Assembly (NCBI GenBank): GCA_045106475.1 | Contig: JBGCEO010000025.1 | Location: 1 to 64,000, forward strand | DNA length: 64,000 nucleotides | Origin: Granulosicoccus sp045106475 | GTDB taxonomy: Bacteria > Pseudomonadota > Gammaproteobacteria > Granulosicoccales > Granulosicoccaceae | Reading direction: 5' to 3' | Shown: positions 9,551 to 18,454 of the stretch, in pieces | How the letters are laid out: each line of letters opens with the position of its first letter | Position numbering within the stretch: position 1 is the stretch's first letter | The notes under the pieces: generated by a model | Told to the model about the DNA's origin: nothing | Databases searched by the model: none | The model's input: only the letters and a program-made list of their open reading frames with translations | Position numbers and translations under genes: made by a program

Positions 9551-9584
9551 CTTTCGTTTTGATTAAAATCACTATAAACGAAAA
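9551..9584. promoter_or_regulatory. candidate GlpR operator upstream of glpR
   Basis: Inverted arms CTTTCGTTT (9551-9559) and AAACGAAAA (9576-9584) separated by an AT-rich spacer, directly upstream of the glpR start codon at 9543. The CTTTCGTTTT core resembles known DeoR-family operators. It sits in the 103-base glpD-glpR gap, so glpR may have its own autoregulated promoter. Confidence 0.5.
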
Positions 9585-9646
9585 TAAATACGAATGTCTA
9601 ATAGTCGATCCTCTCATGGACGACTTTTAGCGCAAAAGTGCGAAGA

Positions 9647-11356
9647 TCAGCTGCTTCTGCGCCCGTCCGAATCAAGGCGCGCATTGCAACGATCAACTTC
9701 ATCATGCAATCGCTTGGCATCCCAGCCTAGTTCTTCGGCAGCAATCGCGGCCACTTCATCAACCACGTTCGCAGAGGCGCGCCCCTCTAGAGCCAATGTT
9801 GACCGTCGATAGAAGAAATCCTCAAGATGCGCTACTTTCTCATGCTGACAGGCGAATACCACTTCTGCTCGATCATAGTCAGGGACGCTTTGCAGCGGTT
9901 TTGCTCCGTCCTCGTTAGCGGACAAAGCGCTGAGCAAACCATGTTTGCATCCATAGCGATCCATGACCTGCCCTACAACACCTTCGGACAGCTGGTACTG
10001 CTCGGAGAGGCTCTTGATGGTTGCGCTGCGATTCTCGTTATTGGGATACTCCCGGCCGCCGCCGATGGCCAGATCCACTGTATTACGCTCTCGGACTCGA
10101 TCCAGCCTCGAAAACACCTGATTTGCAGATACCTCTCCAAAAGCGCGAAAAGTTGTCCATTTCCCTCCTACGAGAGACATGACAGTAAAAGCACGCGTGT
10201 CAGTCGGCTCATCAGTCTCGATTGAATGATCGCGACTTACTTTTCCTACACCTACCCCATCACTGAACGGCAATGGTCTGACGCCACTATAGCGATAGAC
10301 AATGTGCTGCCGGTCAAAAGGAATATCAGGCAGCAATTCACCCATAACCTTGATGAGATAATCTATCTCTTCTTCCTCACATTTGGAGGTATCCGGGTCA
10401 TCCACGCGAATATCGGTTGTTCCTACCAGCACGCGATCCCCGATTGAATAAGCCAGACATAGCCGATTGTCTCCTGTTTCAAAGTAAAGCATGTGTCCAT
10501 TGAGACTTGCCTGCATTTCAGGATGGTTCAAAATCAGATGCGAACCCTTGGAACCACCGATGTAGCGACTATCAATGCCTAGCACATTGTTGACCTTATC
10601 GATCCAGGGCCCTGCGGCGTTAACAACAATAGTGGCACCTACCTTGAACTCATCTCCCTGTATTTCGTCACGAACGCATAACTGATTGGCATCGGCGCTG
10701 ATAACACTGGCATAATTCAAGGCACAACACTCGTTATCCAACTCCTCAGTGTCGGCTAATGTGTCTGTGATCAACTCAACACACAATCGCTCTGGTTGGG
10801 TGATCAATGCATCGAAATAAGTACCTGTAGCCACCACGGACGGGGCCAGACCACTGAACTTTTTACGCGACTCACTCGAACCGATCACTTCATGCGTTGG
10901 CATAACGCGTTGCTTACGTCCCATCCAGTCGTAGATCATCAGACCCAGCTTGACGACTACAACGCCACGCTTTTTAAAGCGCCCACCGGGTAATCTCAAA
11001 AATTTGAACGCTGAGCTGAATAAGCCGCCAAACCAAGAATCAAAAGGAATAGTACAAGGCAGCGGCTTAACCAAGTGCCCTGCATTAAGCAGCAGGCGAT
11101 TGCGCTCATGTGTTGATTCAGCGACCAGACGAAACTCTCCATTCTCCAGATATTTGATACCTCCATGTATCAACCTTGATGGCGCTGCACTAGCGCCTGC
11201 GCAAAAGTCTTGCTTGTCGAGCAGGAGCACCGATACACCGTTTATAGCCAGGTCACGAAACACACTGGCCCCGTTGATTCCGGCACCAATCACGACAACG
11301 TCAAACTGAGCATTATTCAATTTTTCGATACAGGATGCGCGTTGCTGAGTATTCAT
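9647..11356 (-). CDS. glpD: FAD-dependent glycerol-3-phosphate dehydrogenase
   Basis: 569 residues, slightly longer than the classical aerobic GlpD of about 500. The dinucleotide fold is at 20-52 (VVVIGAGINGASVFRDLA), followed by GASAAPSRLIHGGIKYLENG, the GlpD family signature, and later the second signature region GVRPLPFSDG. A C-terminal DAO_C-type domain follows from about 430. It oxidises glycerol 3-phosphate to dihydroxyacetone phosphate at the inner membrane, passing electrons to quinone. It precedes glpR and the glycerol importer on the same strand. Glycerol kinase, needed to make its substrate from imported glycerol, is not in the window. Confidence 0.93.
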   Translation of the reverse strand: MNTQQRASCIEKLNNAQFDVVVIGAGINGASVFRDLAINGVSVLLLDKQDFCAGASAAPSRLIHGGIKYLENGEFRLVAESTHERNRLLLNAGHLVKPLPCTIPFDSWFGGLFSSAFKFLRLPGGRFKKRGVVVVKLGLMIYDWMGRKQRVMPTHEVIGSSESRKKFSGLAPSVVATGTYFDALITQPERLCVELITDTLADTEELDNECCALNYASVISADANQLCVRDEIQGDEFKVGATIVVNAAGPWIDKVNNVLGIDSRYIGGSKGSHLILNHPEMQASLNGHMLYFETGDNRLCLAYSIGDRVLVGTTDIRVDDPDTSKCEEEEIDYLIKVMGELLPDIPFDRQHIVYRYSGVRPLPFSDGVGVGKVSRDHSIETDEPTDTRAFTVMSLVGGKWTTFRAFGEVSANQVFSRLDRVRERNTVDLAIGGGREYPNNENRSATIKSLSEQYQLSEGVVGQVMDRYGCKHGLLSALSANEDGAKPLQSVPDYDRAEVVFACQHEKVAHLEDFFYRRSTLALEGRASANVVDEVAAIAAEELGWDAKRLHDEVDRCNARLDSDGRRSS

Positions 11357-11657
11357 TGATTCAATTAGGTTCTATATGGTCAACAGCCAAGATTAGATGA
11401 CTAAATGCGACGCTATGGCCGGCATTCACGGTGTCATACGGCACTAGCAGGGCAACCGGACCATGAAAAGGCGCCGTGCTGCGCTAGCATCTTCGCTATT
11501 AGATCTCCGAAGCGCCTGTAACAAATCTCTAGCCATACCTGCTACCGGCACACTAGATCATTGTCAACATCCCAAAACTTTTGTCAATGGCGCTTGATAG
11601 GATTGTGCTTGCCAGCTCTGAACACAAGGGCACGTCACTTGCGGAGACTTACGCAAA
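11357..11657. other. intergenic region upstream of glpD
   Basis: About 300 bases between glpD and the desaturase, both leftward. It should hold the glpD promoter. A loose inverted repeat (AGGCGC ... GCGCCT, about 11468-11518) is present. I find no clear TTTCG-type operator here, no ORF and no obvious terminator for the desaturase. Confidence 0.4.
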
Positions 11658-12656
11658 TCAGGCTGGCTGTAATGCATCCTTGAAGGAGATCAATTGTTTG
11701 GAATTCTCATCCCAAAGCGTTAATCGAACCGCACCCAGGCTCTGTAAGAAAGTCAGCCTTTGTATTTCCTTCAGTTCAGGAAATTCTCTTAAGACCTTTG
11801 CCAGATGATAGAAGGGGATTCTACTTGATAGGTGGTGTACATGATGAATACCGATGTACCCTGTTAGCCACATGATCGGAGACGGGAGGTCGTAATAGGA
11901 GCTACCGTGCAATGCAGCATGCTCGCGACTCCACTCCGGTTCTTTCTCCCAATGGGCATCTTCATACTGATGCTGAATATAAAACAACCACACACCAATG
12001 GATGCGCAAATCATCACTACGGGAATATGAACAATAAGGAAATTCTTTAGACCAACAAAATAGATAACCGCAGAGAACACGACCAGAATACTCAAGTTGG
12101 TTCCGATGACACTCATCCAAGGTTTCAAGCCCTTGTTCATCTCACCCACTGGAAGTCGATGACGAAAAACAAACAAATAGGTTGGCCCCAACACAAACAT
12201 AACGATGGGGTGACGATACATGCGGTACCGCAGCTTGCCCAAAAGGCCCAGGTTTCCATACTCTGTAACGGTAAGTGTATCGATATCACCAATACCTCGC
12301 CTATCCAGATTTCCCGAACTGGCATGATGACCAGCGTGCGAACGCCGCCAATAATCGTAGGGCGTTAACGTAAGAATCCCCAGGCAGCGACCTATATTAT
12401 TGTTGACCCTGTTGGAAGAAAACATTGAACCATGGCCACAATCGTGCTGAATAATAAAAACACGCAGTAACAGACAAGCAGTTGGTACAGCCAATAACAG
12501 GGAGAACCACACACTGACGTGAAGCAATGCCTGCATGCATATCCAGAGCCCGACAAACGGAACCACCGTGACCAGAAGCTCGTACGAGGCTAATCGATTG
12601 TTTGCCCGTCTGAATCGCGCTAGTCGCGATATCCAGGCACTTGACTTATCGGGCAA
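11658..12656 (-). CDS. membrane fatty acid desaturase (DesA/FADS family)
   Basis: 332 residues. The three histidine boxes of membrane di-iron desaturases are present: QHDCGHGS (about 95-102), HAGHH (about 133-137) and HHVHHLS (about 290-296). Four or so hydrophobic segments lie between them. Length and the HDCGH first box fit acyl-lipid delta-12/omega-6-like desaturases, which place double bonds in membrane phospholipid acyl chains using O2 and ferredoxin-type electrons. No redox partner is adjacent. Substrate position cannot be told from sequence. Role is probably membrane fluidity. Confidence 0.88.
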   Translation of the reverse strand: MPDKSSAWISRLARFRRANNRLASYELLVTVVPFVGLWICMQALLHVSVWFSLLLAVPTACLLLRVFIIQHDCGHGSMFSSNRVNNNIGRCLGILTLTPYDYWRRSHAGHHASSGNLDRRGIGDIDTLTVTEYGNLGLLGKLRYRMYRHPIVMFVLGPTYLFVFRHRLPVGEMNKGLKPWMSVIGTNLSILVVFSAVIYFVGLKNFLIVHIPVVMICASIGVWLFYIQHQYEDAHWEKEPEWSREHAALHGSSYYDLPSPIMWLTGYIGIHHVHHLSSRIPFYHLAKVLREFPELKEIQRLTFLQSLGAVRLTLWDENSKQLISFKDALQPA

Positions 12657-13019
12657 CTTGTTTGTTTCCTGAAGTTAATCGATGCTGACGCTAATATCAG
12701 CCCGGTATGACGAACAAACCACATGATCGTACGCTATTCTCTTTACCGGATGTCCAGATACCAAAAAATTGGATTGAAGCGAGAAAATCACCGGCAAGTC
12801 GAGTATTTATAGCTCAATAGAGATCCAATTGATATCCAAATAGCGCAAGTATTTACAACAAGCGCCCTGATTGAGCACATAAATCGATCCCGATCAGCGG
12901 ACCAGACGCTATATAGACAGATATTCTTGAGGGAGTTCCTGTGCTAATTTTTATTTTGCAATTCTTGAATACTGTGCTAGAGACCCAACCCACTAAGCTG
13001 AGTCATCGAGTAGGCAATT
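12657..13019. other. intergenic region, nothing recognised
   Basis: 363 bases between two leftward genes. It should contain the desaturase promoter. I see no convincing ORF, hairpin or repeat. Confidence 0.4.
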
Positions 13020-13499
13020 TTAAAACCTCAAGCCGATGCTGACAAAATTAACATCATCATCCACAGCCGTGTAGTCCAACTCTACACTTACTCCCTGCAA
13101 GCGAATGCCAACCGCGACACCATAGGTTTCACCACCTTCATCCTCTGACAAATCGCCGGCAACAAGAGCTGCATCCATATAGCCAATACGTCCCTTATAG
13201 TAAATACGTCCTGGGCTAGTGTAAGAAAAATACACCCCCTGGCTTTCTACCTCCAACTCGTTGCCGACTACTAGTCCTGTAGACACCGTACGCGATACTT
13301 CGGCTTCAACCGACAGACTTGGAAATGATTCAAACTGATACCCCAGCGTGCCAGCAACACTGGCTGGATCTTCAGCAACCTCTACATCATCAAAACCGAT
13401 TAGCATGCTGCCAGCCTTAATACCAAAATAGAGATCAGCATGCGCACTTGCAGAAAATACAGAGGCAAGAACAACACAAGTCCGGGTAATATTTTTCAT
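13020..13499 (-). CDS. small outer-membrane beta-barrel-like protein
   Basis: 159 residues. Signal peptide at about 1-21 (ending ASAHA), then alternating beta-strand-like sequence beginning DLYFGIKAGS and ending in YTAVDDDVNFVSIGLRF, where the final aromatic is the classic outer-membrane assembly signal. Size and pattern match the OmpA-like/OMP_b-brl eight-stranded barrels. Ligand or function is not evident. It stands alone between the desaturase and an EamA exporter. A GAG-type ribosome site (AGGAGTTG) lies about nine bases before the ATG. Confidence 0.75.
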   Translation of the reverse strand: MKNITRTCVVLASVFSASAHADLYFGIKAGSMLIGFDDVEVAEDPASVAGTLGYQFESFPSLSVEAEVSRTVSTGLVVGNELEVESQGVYFSYTSPGRIYYKGRIGYMDAALVAGDLSEDEGGETYGVAVGIRLQGVSVELDYTAVDDDVNFVSIGLRF

Positions 13500-13535
13500 C
13501 TCACTACAACTCCTTATATTAAAGCGGTTTGGGTT

Positions 13536-13574
13536 CCATGAGCGCTTGCACCTTTTGTTTAGTGCGGCTCATGG
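13536..13574. repeat. imperfect hairpin in the 5' region of the beta-barrel gene
   Basis: CCATGAGC (13536-13543) and GCTCATGG (13567-13574) are exact complements, with GCAC/GTGC pairing inside. It lies 37-75 bases upstream of the beta-barrel gene. No T-run follows on either strand, so a leader structure or an operator is likelier than a terminator. Confidence 0.4.
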
Positions 13575-13788
13575 GTAGTAACTATAAGTAATCAAACAGG
13601 AGCTTGTTGGTAAGTGAGCCTGCTGTTGTTTGGTAAATAATACCGCTCTGAAAAAGGAAACCTGGGTTCTGTCTTCCTGACTACTGACAAAACGAAGAGA
13701 TCACAAGTGAGTGCGTTGACTACCGCTACTATGATTTCTGAAGAAAGCAACGTCATGTGTTGCTTGCCTAGACTCACTGCAACGTTGA

Positions 13789-14658
13789 CTAGGTACTGGT
13801 AACACTTACATATTCGCGATAGGCCACGTACACGCCACTGCCGACAACAATGGATGCTCCGAGCAGCGTCATTGGATCGAGAGATTCACCATAGGCAACA
13901 TAGCCGATCAAAACCGCCCAGGGCAGTATCAAATACTGAAAGGGTTGCAGTACAACCGCTTCTGTCAATTGCAGTGCCTTTATCAACATGATGTGACCCA
14001 CAACCGAGGTAGCGCAAAGACTGAGCAACAGCCAAGAGGCATTCGAATCCACCGGCTCCCACTGACTGATCGCAAACACGCCCGAAGACACAGTACCAAT
14101 GATTCCAAAGTAGACCAATGACGTTGCAAAGGAATCATGCTTTGATACTTGTCGAGTCAGAAGATTGTAGAGCGCATATAGCAGTGCAGCAAACAAAGGG
14201 AGAATGGCGTAGGGATTGAACAGCTCGGTGCCCGGCTGCAAGATTATCAATGTTCCGAAAAAACCCACTAATACCGCCAACCATCTACGCCAACCCACCG
14301 CTTCATTGAGCAGCGGTACGGACAACACGGCTACAAATAGTGGGAAACAAGCGAATAGAGCATGAATTTCTGCCACGCCAAGAAATCTAAGCGCATATGC
14401 GAACAGTGCAATCTCGGCACACATCAGCAAACACCGCACAAGTTGATTAAGCGGCACAGCCGATCGAAGTGCCAAACGAATCCCACCGTCCCGATGCGCG
14501 ATTAGCAAAGCCATGATAGCGAAAGCACAAAATCGAATAAAAACGATTTGTGCCACTGGGAGCTGGGTGGTCAGACTTTTAGTGATGGCGTCCTGGCTGG
14601 CAAATATGAACGTGGCAACCACCATCAATGCAATACCCGTGATGGGCGAATTTTTCAC
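13789..14658 (-). CDS. EamA/DMT-superfamily inner-membrane transporter
   Basis: 289 residues with about ten hydrophobic helices arranged as two EamA repeats. Signature positions include FASQDAITKSL in helix 1, VFIRFCAFAIMAL in helix 2 and the family-typical LLNEAVGWRRWLAVLVGFFGTLIIL in helices 4-5. Members export metabolites or amino acids; the substrate here is unknown. Start chosen at the GTG at 14658, where the protein begins MKNSPITGIALM as is usual; a TTG at 14688 is possible but lacks a ribosome site. A related EamA gene is at 27789. Confidence 0.8.
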   Translation of the reverse strand: MKNSPITGIALMVVATFIFASQDAITKSLTTQLPVAQIVFIRFCAFAIMALLIAHRDGGIRLALRSAVPLNQLVRCLLMCAEIALFAYALRFLGVAEIHALFACFPLFVAVLSVPLLNEAVGWRRWLAVLVGFFGTLIILQPGTELFNPYAILPLFAALLYALYNLLTRQVSKHDSFATSLVYFGIIGTVSSGVFAISQWEPVDSNASWLLLSLCATSVVGHIMLIKALQLTEAVVLQPFQYLILPWAVLIGYVAYGESLDPMTLLGASIVVGSGVYVAYREYVSVTST

Positions 14659-14717
14659 AGCTGTCGCTCGAGCACGCCGACCAGGCAATAATAAGTTAGA
14701 CGAAACTTTTCATTAAT

Positions 14718-15275
14718 TTAGGCCTTCTGCGAACCAAGCTCGGATGATATGCGCTCCCGAACAATGTCATCCTTTACATCGGCCAGCAGCTGATCCCGTC
14801 TGTCGTGCCACTCAGCCTTATCAAGCAAAACAATGAGAGGATGCAGAGCACTGGCTTGGAAGAAAGGATCACTGATACTCTTGGCGGTAGAGATACAACT
14901 CTTGATGATTCTCTTGAACTGATCTCGTTCGTAATCGTCGTCAAGCTGTTCCAGATAAAATTCGGCATACCGGCATCGAGCCATGACCAACTGCACACGC
15001 TTGGCTTCCTCGATATTTGCCTCCGGATCCACACCGGGCATTTCGAGCAATTCATCAGCCATGGTTGTAGTGTTCTGCACACCCGGGGCCGCGGCAGCAG
15101 CGGTTAGGCTGTCAGCGCTTTCCTGCTGTTGAGTTTGAGCGCTCTGTTGCGCTTCAGAAGCAGGCGCAGTGGAGAGCAAATGCTCAAACTTGCGATATTG
15201 CTTTAGCTTACTCATGAGCCAAACGATAATCACGGCCTCAATGATGATGATGGCAAACAGGGTCGTGCTATCCAT
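14718..15275 (-). CDS. unknown single-pass membrane-anchored protein
   Basis: 185 residues. An N-terminal membrane helix (about 4-20, LFAIIIIEAVIIVWLM) is followed by a short basic segment, a low-complexity Gln/Ala/Ser linker (about 36-70, with AQQSAQTQQQES) and an acidic, helical C-terminal half (about 80-185). I do not recognise the family. The layout suggests a cytoplasmic-facing scaffold-like protein anchored to the inner membrane. Start chosen at the ATG at 15275, 12 bases after GGGAG; a TTG at 15287 directly abuts that site. It is 59 bases upstream of the EamA gene and may be co-transcribed with it. Confidence 0.6.
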   Translation of the reverse strand: MDSTTLFAIIIIEAVIIVWLMSKLKQYRKFEHLLSTAPASEAQQSAQTQQQESADSLTAAAAAPGVQNTTTMADELLEMPGVDPEANIEEAKRVQLVMARCRYAEFYLEQLDDDYERDQFKRIIKSCISTAKSISDPFFQASALHPLIVLLDKAEWHDRRDQLLADVKDDIVRERISSELGSQKA

Positions 15276-15599
15276 ACTGTCAACCAACTCCCGAGTAATT
15301 TATTCCTGAACCGAAGGCCATGATGAATCCGGCTGCTGCCGTCTGCAGCAGCTGCTATTGAATCACATCTGGTTGATCTTGTCGTCAAGGGAGGTTAAGA
15401 GCTGCACTGGAAACGTGACTCAGGTCCATCGGCGAAAAACTAAAAAAAAGTCAGTTAAATCTGAGCCCTTTCCAAACAAACATACTCCCCCGATTTATTT
15501 CAGCCAGAGCTTAGCCGATAACGCTAGATGACGGAGAAAGTGTGTGAGAACACCGATTTTCAATCTCATCGATTTTTAGCTGATCAGTCGGGTAACGCT
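15276..15599. other. divergent intergenic region with a GCTGCTGC/GCAGCAGC hairpin
   Basis: It separates the leftward membrane-anchored gene from the rightward DUF5060 gene and should carry both promoters. A perfect 8-bp stem with 5-base loop lies at 15332-15352, with no T-run after it on either strand. If translation of the DUF5060 protein begins at the ATG at 15528 instead of 15600, the last 72 bases are coding. Confidence 0.45.
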
Positions 15600-17714
15600 A
15601 TGCAAAGACTACGTTTCGGGGCACTGCTTCTCTTATTAACCTTTTCATTACCCACATGGGCAATCTCCATCAGCTCCGATCCGATCCAGTGGCAACCGAT
15701 GACACTGGATATTACCGGTCCGATGGCCAGCGAAAGCGACAATTCGCCCAATCCCTTCCTGGACATAAGGCTCAATGTGTCTTTCATCTCACCCGATGGT
15801 GAGCAGTTTCTGGTGCCGGGTTTCTTTGCCGGCGATGGAGCAGGCAACGGCACAGGCTCTGTTTGGCGAGCGCGATTTACCCCTGACCGCCCGGGAATCT
15901 GGACCTATAGCGTGTCGTTTGTAACTGGCGAACAGGTGGCCATCAACGATACGTCAGGCACACCAATGGGCGACGATGGAGCAAGCGATCGATTCTCAGT
16001 ATTGGCCCGGGACCTCAACGCTCCCGGATACCTTGCTGCAGGACCCATCGAGTATGTCGGGGAGCACTACCTGAAACAGGCAGACGGTGATTTCTGGATC
16101 AAAGGCGGAATCGACAGCCCAGAGAATTTTTTTGGATTTGCGGGCTTTGACAATACTCAAGATCAACCCGGTGGTGCGGCTACGACGGGATTACTAGATG
16201 GTGTACACCGATTCGAACCACATATTGCGGACTGGGTCGAAGGGGACCCCTTGTTTGTCAGCGCTGATACCGGAGTCGATTCAAAAGGGATTATTGGCGC
16301 CATAAATTATCTGGCCGATCAGCATGTTAACTCGCTTTACTTTCTACCGATGAATCTGGGCGGCGATGGACGCGAAACCTATCCCTACATCCATACCAGC
16401 GGATCGCATGAGGACAATACACACTTCGACATATCTAAGCTCTATCAATGGAATCTCGTTCTATCCCATATGCAGCAAAAGGGAATCGCGGCTCACATTG
16501 TCCTGGGTGAAACAGAAGTGGGAAACACACAATGGCTGGATGACGGCCAGCTGGGACCTCAGCGCAAACTCTTCTACAGGGAGCTCGTTGCTCGATTTAA
16601 TTACCTGAATGCATTGAAATGGAACCTATCTGAGGAATCACGCCTGGGTGCAACGCGTCACAAGGAGTTTGCAGGTTATTTACGTGCTCTTGACTGGGCG
16701 GCACACCCGATTGCGGTACATACCGGCAGAGATATTGTCAGCAATCAATACGATGAATTACTTGGCGACAGTACATTTGACGTCACCTCGATTCAATTCT
16801 CCCCGGAGAACAGTAATGAGTACGTCGAAACCTGGCGGAGGCTGTCTGCCGACGCTGGTTGGAAATGGGTACTCGAGATGGATGAAATAGGCCCGGCTGG
16901 TATCGGTGCGAATGGCAGCAATGCCGACCAACTAAGACGTAGTGTTCTCTATCCGGTTTACTTTAGTGGTGGCAGCCTTGAGTGGTATTTTGGTTACCAC
17001 GCGCTTCCACTGGGCGGCGACATGCGTACCGAAGACTTTCGCACACGAGAGTCGCTGTACCGCTACACCTGGGCAGCTCGTCGATTCATGCAAGACAACC
17101 TGCCGTTCTGGGAAATGGCCCCGGCAGATTCTTTACTTACCGGAGGCGCAGAAGGTGATCAGGTTTTCGCATCTGAAGGCCTCGCCTATGCGGTGTATCT
17201 GAACGATGGACAAGCAGGGAAACAACTAGACGTCACTGAAGGCGACTATCAAATGGGTTGGTACAATCCGCGCACAGGTGAGTTTGTTGGCACTCCCACA
17301 CAGGTTACCGGCCCGCAGCTTGAACTGGGAGCAGCTCCAGTAGAGCAAGATGAAGACTGGGTAGTTTTGATTAAAACCGGCGATGAGAGCACGGCTGAAC
17401 AAGACTCTGAAGAAACAGAAACAGAAACAGAAACAGAAACAGAAACAGAAACAGAAACAGAAACTGACACAGGTACAGGTACAGGTACAGGTACAGACAA
17501 TGATCCCGATTCAAACTCGTCCGGTGAGACTGGCACAGGCGCTGACAACCCTTTTGAAGTTGAGGAACCAGATGTGGGCCAAGCAAATCCCGACACAGCT
17601 TCCGCACCTATTGATGAAGAAACGGGGCTTATTCACTCAGGTGCGGCTACCTGGCTTGTTGCCTTTGTAATGCTCGCTATGCGCAATCGCAGGTTGAAAA
17701 CAAAGTATGCCTAA
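15600..17714 (+). CDS. secreted DUF5060 TIM-barrel (glycoside-hydrolase-like) protein with repeat linker and sorting-like tail
   Basis: 704 residues. Signal peptide at about 1-21 (RLRFGALLLLLTFSLPTWA). An N-terminal DUF5060 beta-sandwich (about 25-145) is followed by a TIM-barrel region with the family's WIKGGIDSPENFFGFAGFDN, NSLYFLPMNLGGDG, HIVLGETE, LKWNLSEES and WVLEMDEIG, where the glutamates are candidate catalytic residues. After a beta domain comes a linker of (Glu-Thr) and (Gly-Thr) dipeptides encoded by tandem hexamers, then a tail with a short hydrophobic helix and RNRRLK at the end. I infer a cell-surface polysaccharide-acting enzyme; the substrate is unknown. Start at 15600 gives the signal peptide directly; an ATG at 15528 would add 24 residues. 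It overlaps the convergent gene by four bases. Confidence 0.8.
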   Translation: MQRLRFGALLLLLTFSLPTWAISISSDPIQWQPMTLDITGPMASESDNSPNPFLDIRLNVSFISPDGEQFLVPGFFAGDGAGNGTGSVWRARFTPDRPGIWTYSVSFVTGEQVAINDTSGTPMGDDGASDRFSVLARDLNAPGYLAAGPIEYVGEHYLKQADGDFWIKGGIDSPENFFGFAGFDNTQDQPGGAATTGLLDGVHRFEPHIADWVEGDPLFVSADTGVDSKGIIGAINYLADQHVNSLYFLPMNLGGDGRETYPYIHTSGSHEDNTHFDISKLYQWNLVLSHMQQKGIAAHIVLGETEVGNTQWLDDGQLGPQRKLFYRELVARFNYLNALKWNLSEESRLGATRHKEFAGYLRALDWAAHPIAVHTGRDIVSNQYDELLGDSTFDVTSIQFSPENSNEYVETWRRLSADAGWKWVLEMDEIGPAGIGANGSNADQLRRSVLYPVYFSGGSLEWYFGYHALPLGGDMRTEDFRTRESLYRYTWAARRFMQDNLPFWEMAPADSLLTGGAEGDQVFASEGLAYAVYLNDGQAGKQLDVTEGDYQMGWYNPRTGEFVGTPTQVTGPQLELGAAPVEQDEDWVVLIKTGDESTAEQDSEETETETETETETETETETDTGTGTGTGTDNDPDSNSSGETGTGADNPFEVEEPDVGQANPDTASAPIDEETGLIHSGAATWLVAFVMLAMRNRRLKTKYA
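17412..17492 (+). repeat. in-frame hexanucleotide tandem repeats (GAAACA)8 and (ACAGGT)4
   Basis: Eight perfect GAAACA units (17412-17459) and four ACAGGT units (17469-17492) encode Glu-Thr and Gly-Thr dipeptide repeats in the linker of the DUF5060 protein. Units of six keep the frame, so slippage would change linker length only. Confidence 0.95.
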
Positions 17715-18406
17715 GGCGTGTTGATGGTTAGGTTTACTCGACAGGAAGGCTCACAATCCGCATTAGTGCCACCGCCCCCACCGCTGTCTCCACCAGACGC
17801 ACCCGCGGCCACGCCGCCGATAACCAGAGCGCCCAGGGCAACGTACAACCAGTTTATCTTTCTGGCAGGTTTAGCGACTGGAGCAGGTGCAGGAGCGGGG
17901 TCAACTGCGCTAGTAATGGGCTGTTCCTCAGGTGCCATTGCGATAGGCATAATCAATGACCTGACCAAGGGTTCGAAAACAAACCCCTTAAGCACAAGGT
18001 TTCCAGATACATCTTCAGCTCTGATGTAGTACTCGATTGACTCTGCAGCTTCTTTAGCTTCAGCGGTATCAACCTTAGCCGAGTAGTATGACGATGAAGC
18101 CACGGGTTGCATAACCAATTCAACATAATCGGCTTCACCAGAGTAACGATAAAACAGGCTTACACTTTGCAGCTCATCATTGTCTACGACGGTTGCCACA
18201 AAGGTTTCAACATCGCCTGACGTACCGCCGTCGATTTGCTCATGCTCAATAATCGGAGCTTCAAAATCACGTTCGGTAGACTGCGCAAAAGCACCATTGC
18301 TGAAGACCACCGTGATTGCAAAGCATGCAGACACAACAGAGATAAAGGCTTTTTTTATCTGTCGCAACTTGCGACCATCACTGCAGCCATATCTATTTGT
18401 CATCAT
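17711..18406 (-). CDS. exported protein with C-terminal membrane anchor, partner candidate of the adjacent kinase
   Basis: 231 residues. Signal sequence or first helix at about 20-42 (ending GAFAQ), then an extracytoplasmic beta-sandwich-like region (about 45-145, with VSLFYRYSG and SIEYYIRAEDVSGN) resembling Ig/FN3-type folds. A Pro/Ala linker, a second helix (WLYVALGALVIGGVAAGAS) and a Gly-rich tail holding two cysteines (CEPSC) follow. I do not recognise a named family. It lies 48 bases downstream of the Ser/Thr kinase gene on the same strand, so co-expression is likely. It overlaps the convergent DUF5060 gene by four bases. AGGAAA precedes the double ATG start. Confidence 0.65.
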   Translation of the reverse strand: MMTNRYGCSDGRKLRQIKKAFISVVSACFAITVVFSNGAFAQSTERDFEAPIIEHEQIDGGTSGDVETFVATVVDNDELQSVSLFYRYSGEADYVELVMQPVASSSYYSAKVDTAEAKEAAESIEYYIRAEDVSGNLVLKGFVFEPLVRSLIMPIAMAPEEQPITSAVDPAPAPAPVAKPARKINWLYVALGALVIGGVAAGASGGDSGGGGGTNADCEPSCRVNLTINTP

Positions 18407-18454
18407 CTAATTTCCTGTAAGTTAACCTTATGGCATGCAAGATATTCTTGACCC

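Noticed and set aside
15332..15352. GCTGCTGC/GCAGCAGC hairpin as a terminator or riboswitch
   Set aside because: No T-run and no match to a known riboswitch layout; it lies between divergent genes.
17249..17607. Minus-strand frames with Ser-Val or Leu-Phe dipeptide repeats
   Set aside because: Antisense reading of the GAAACA/ACAGGT tracts inside the DUF5060 gene.
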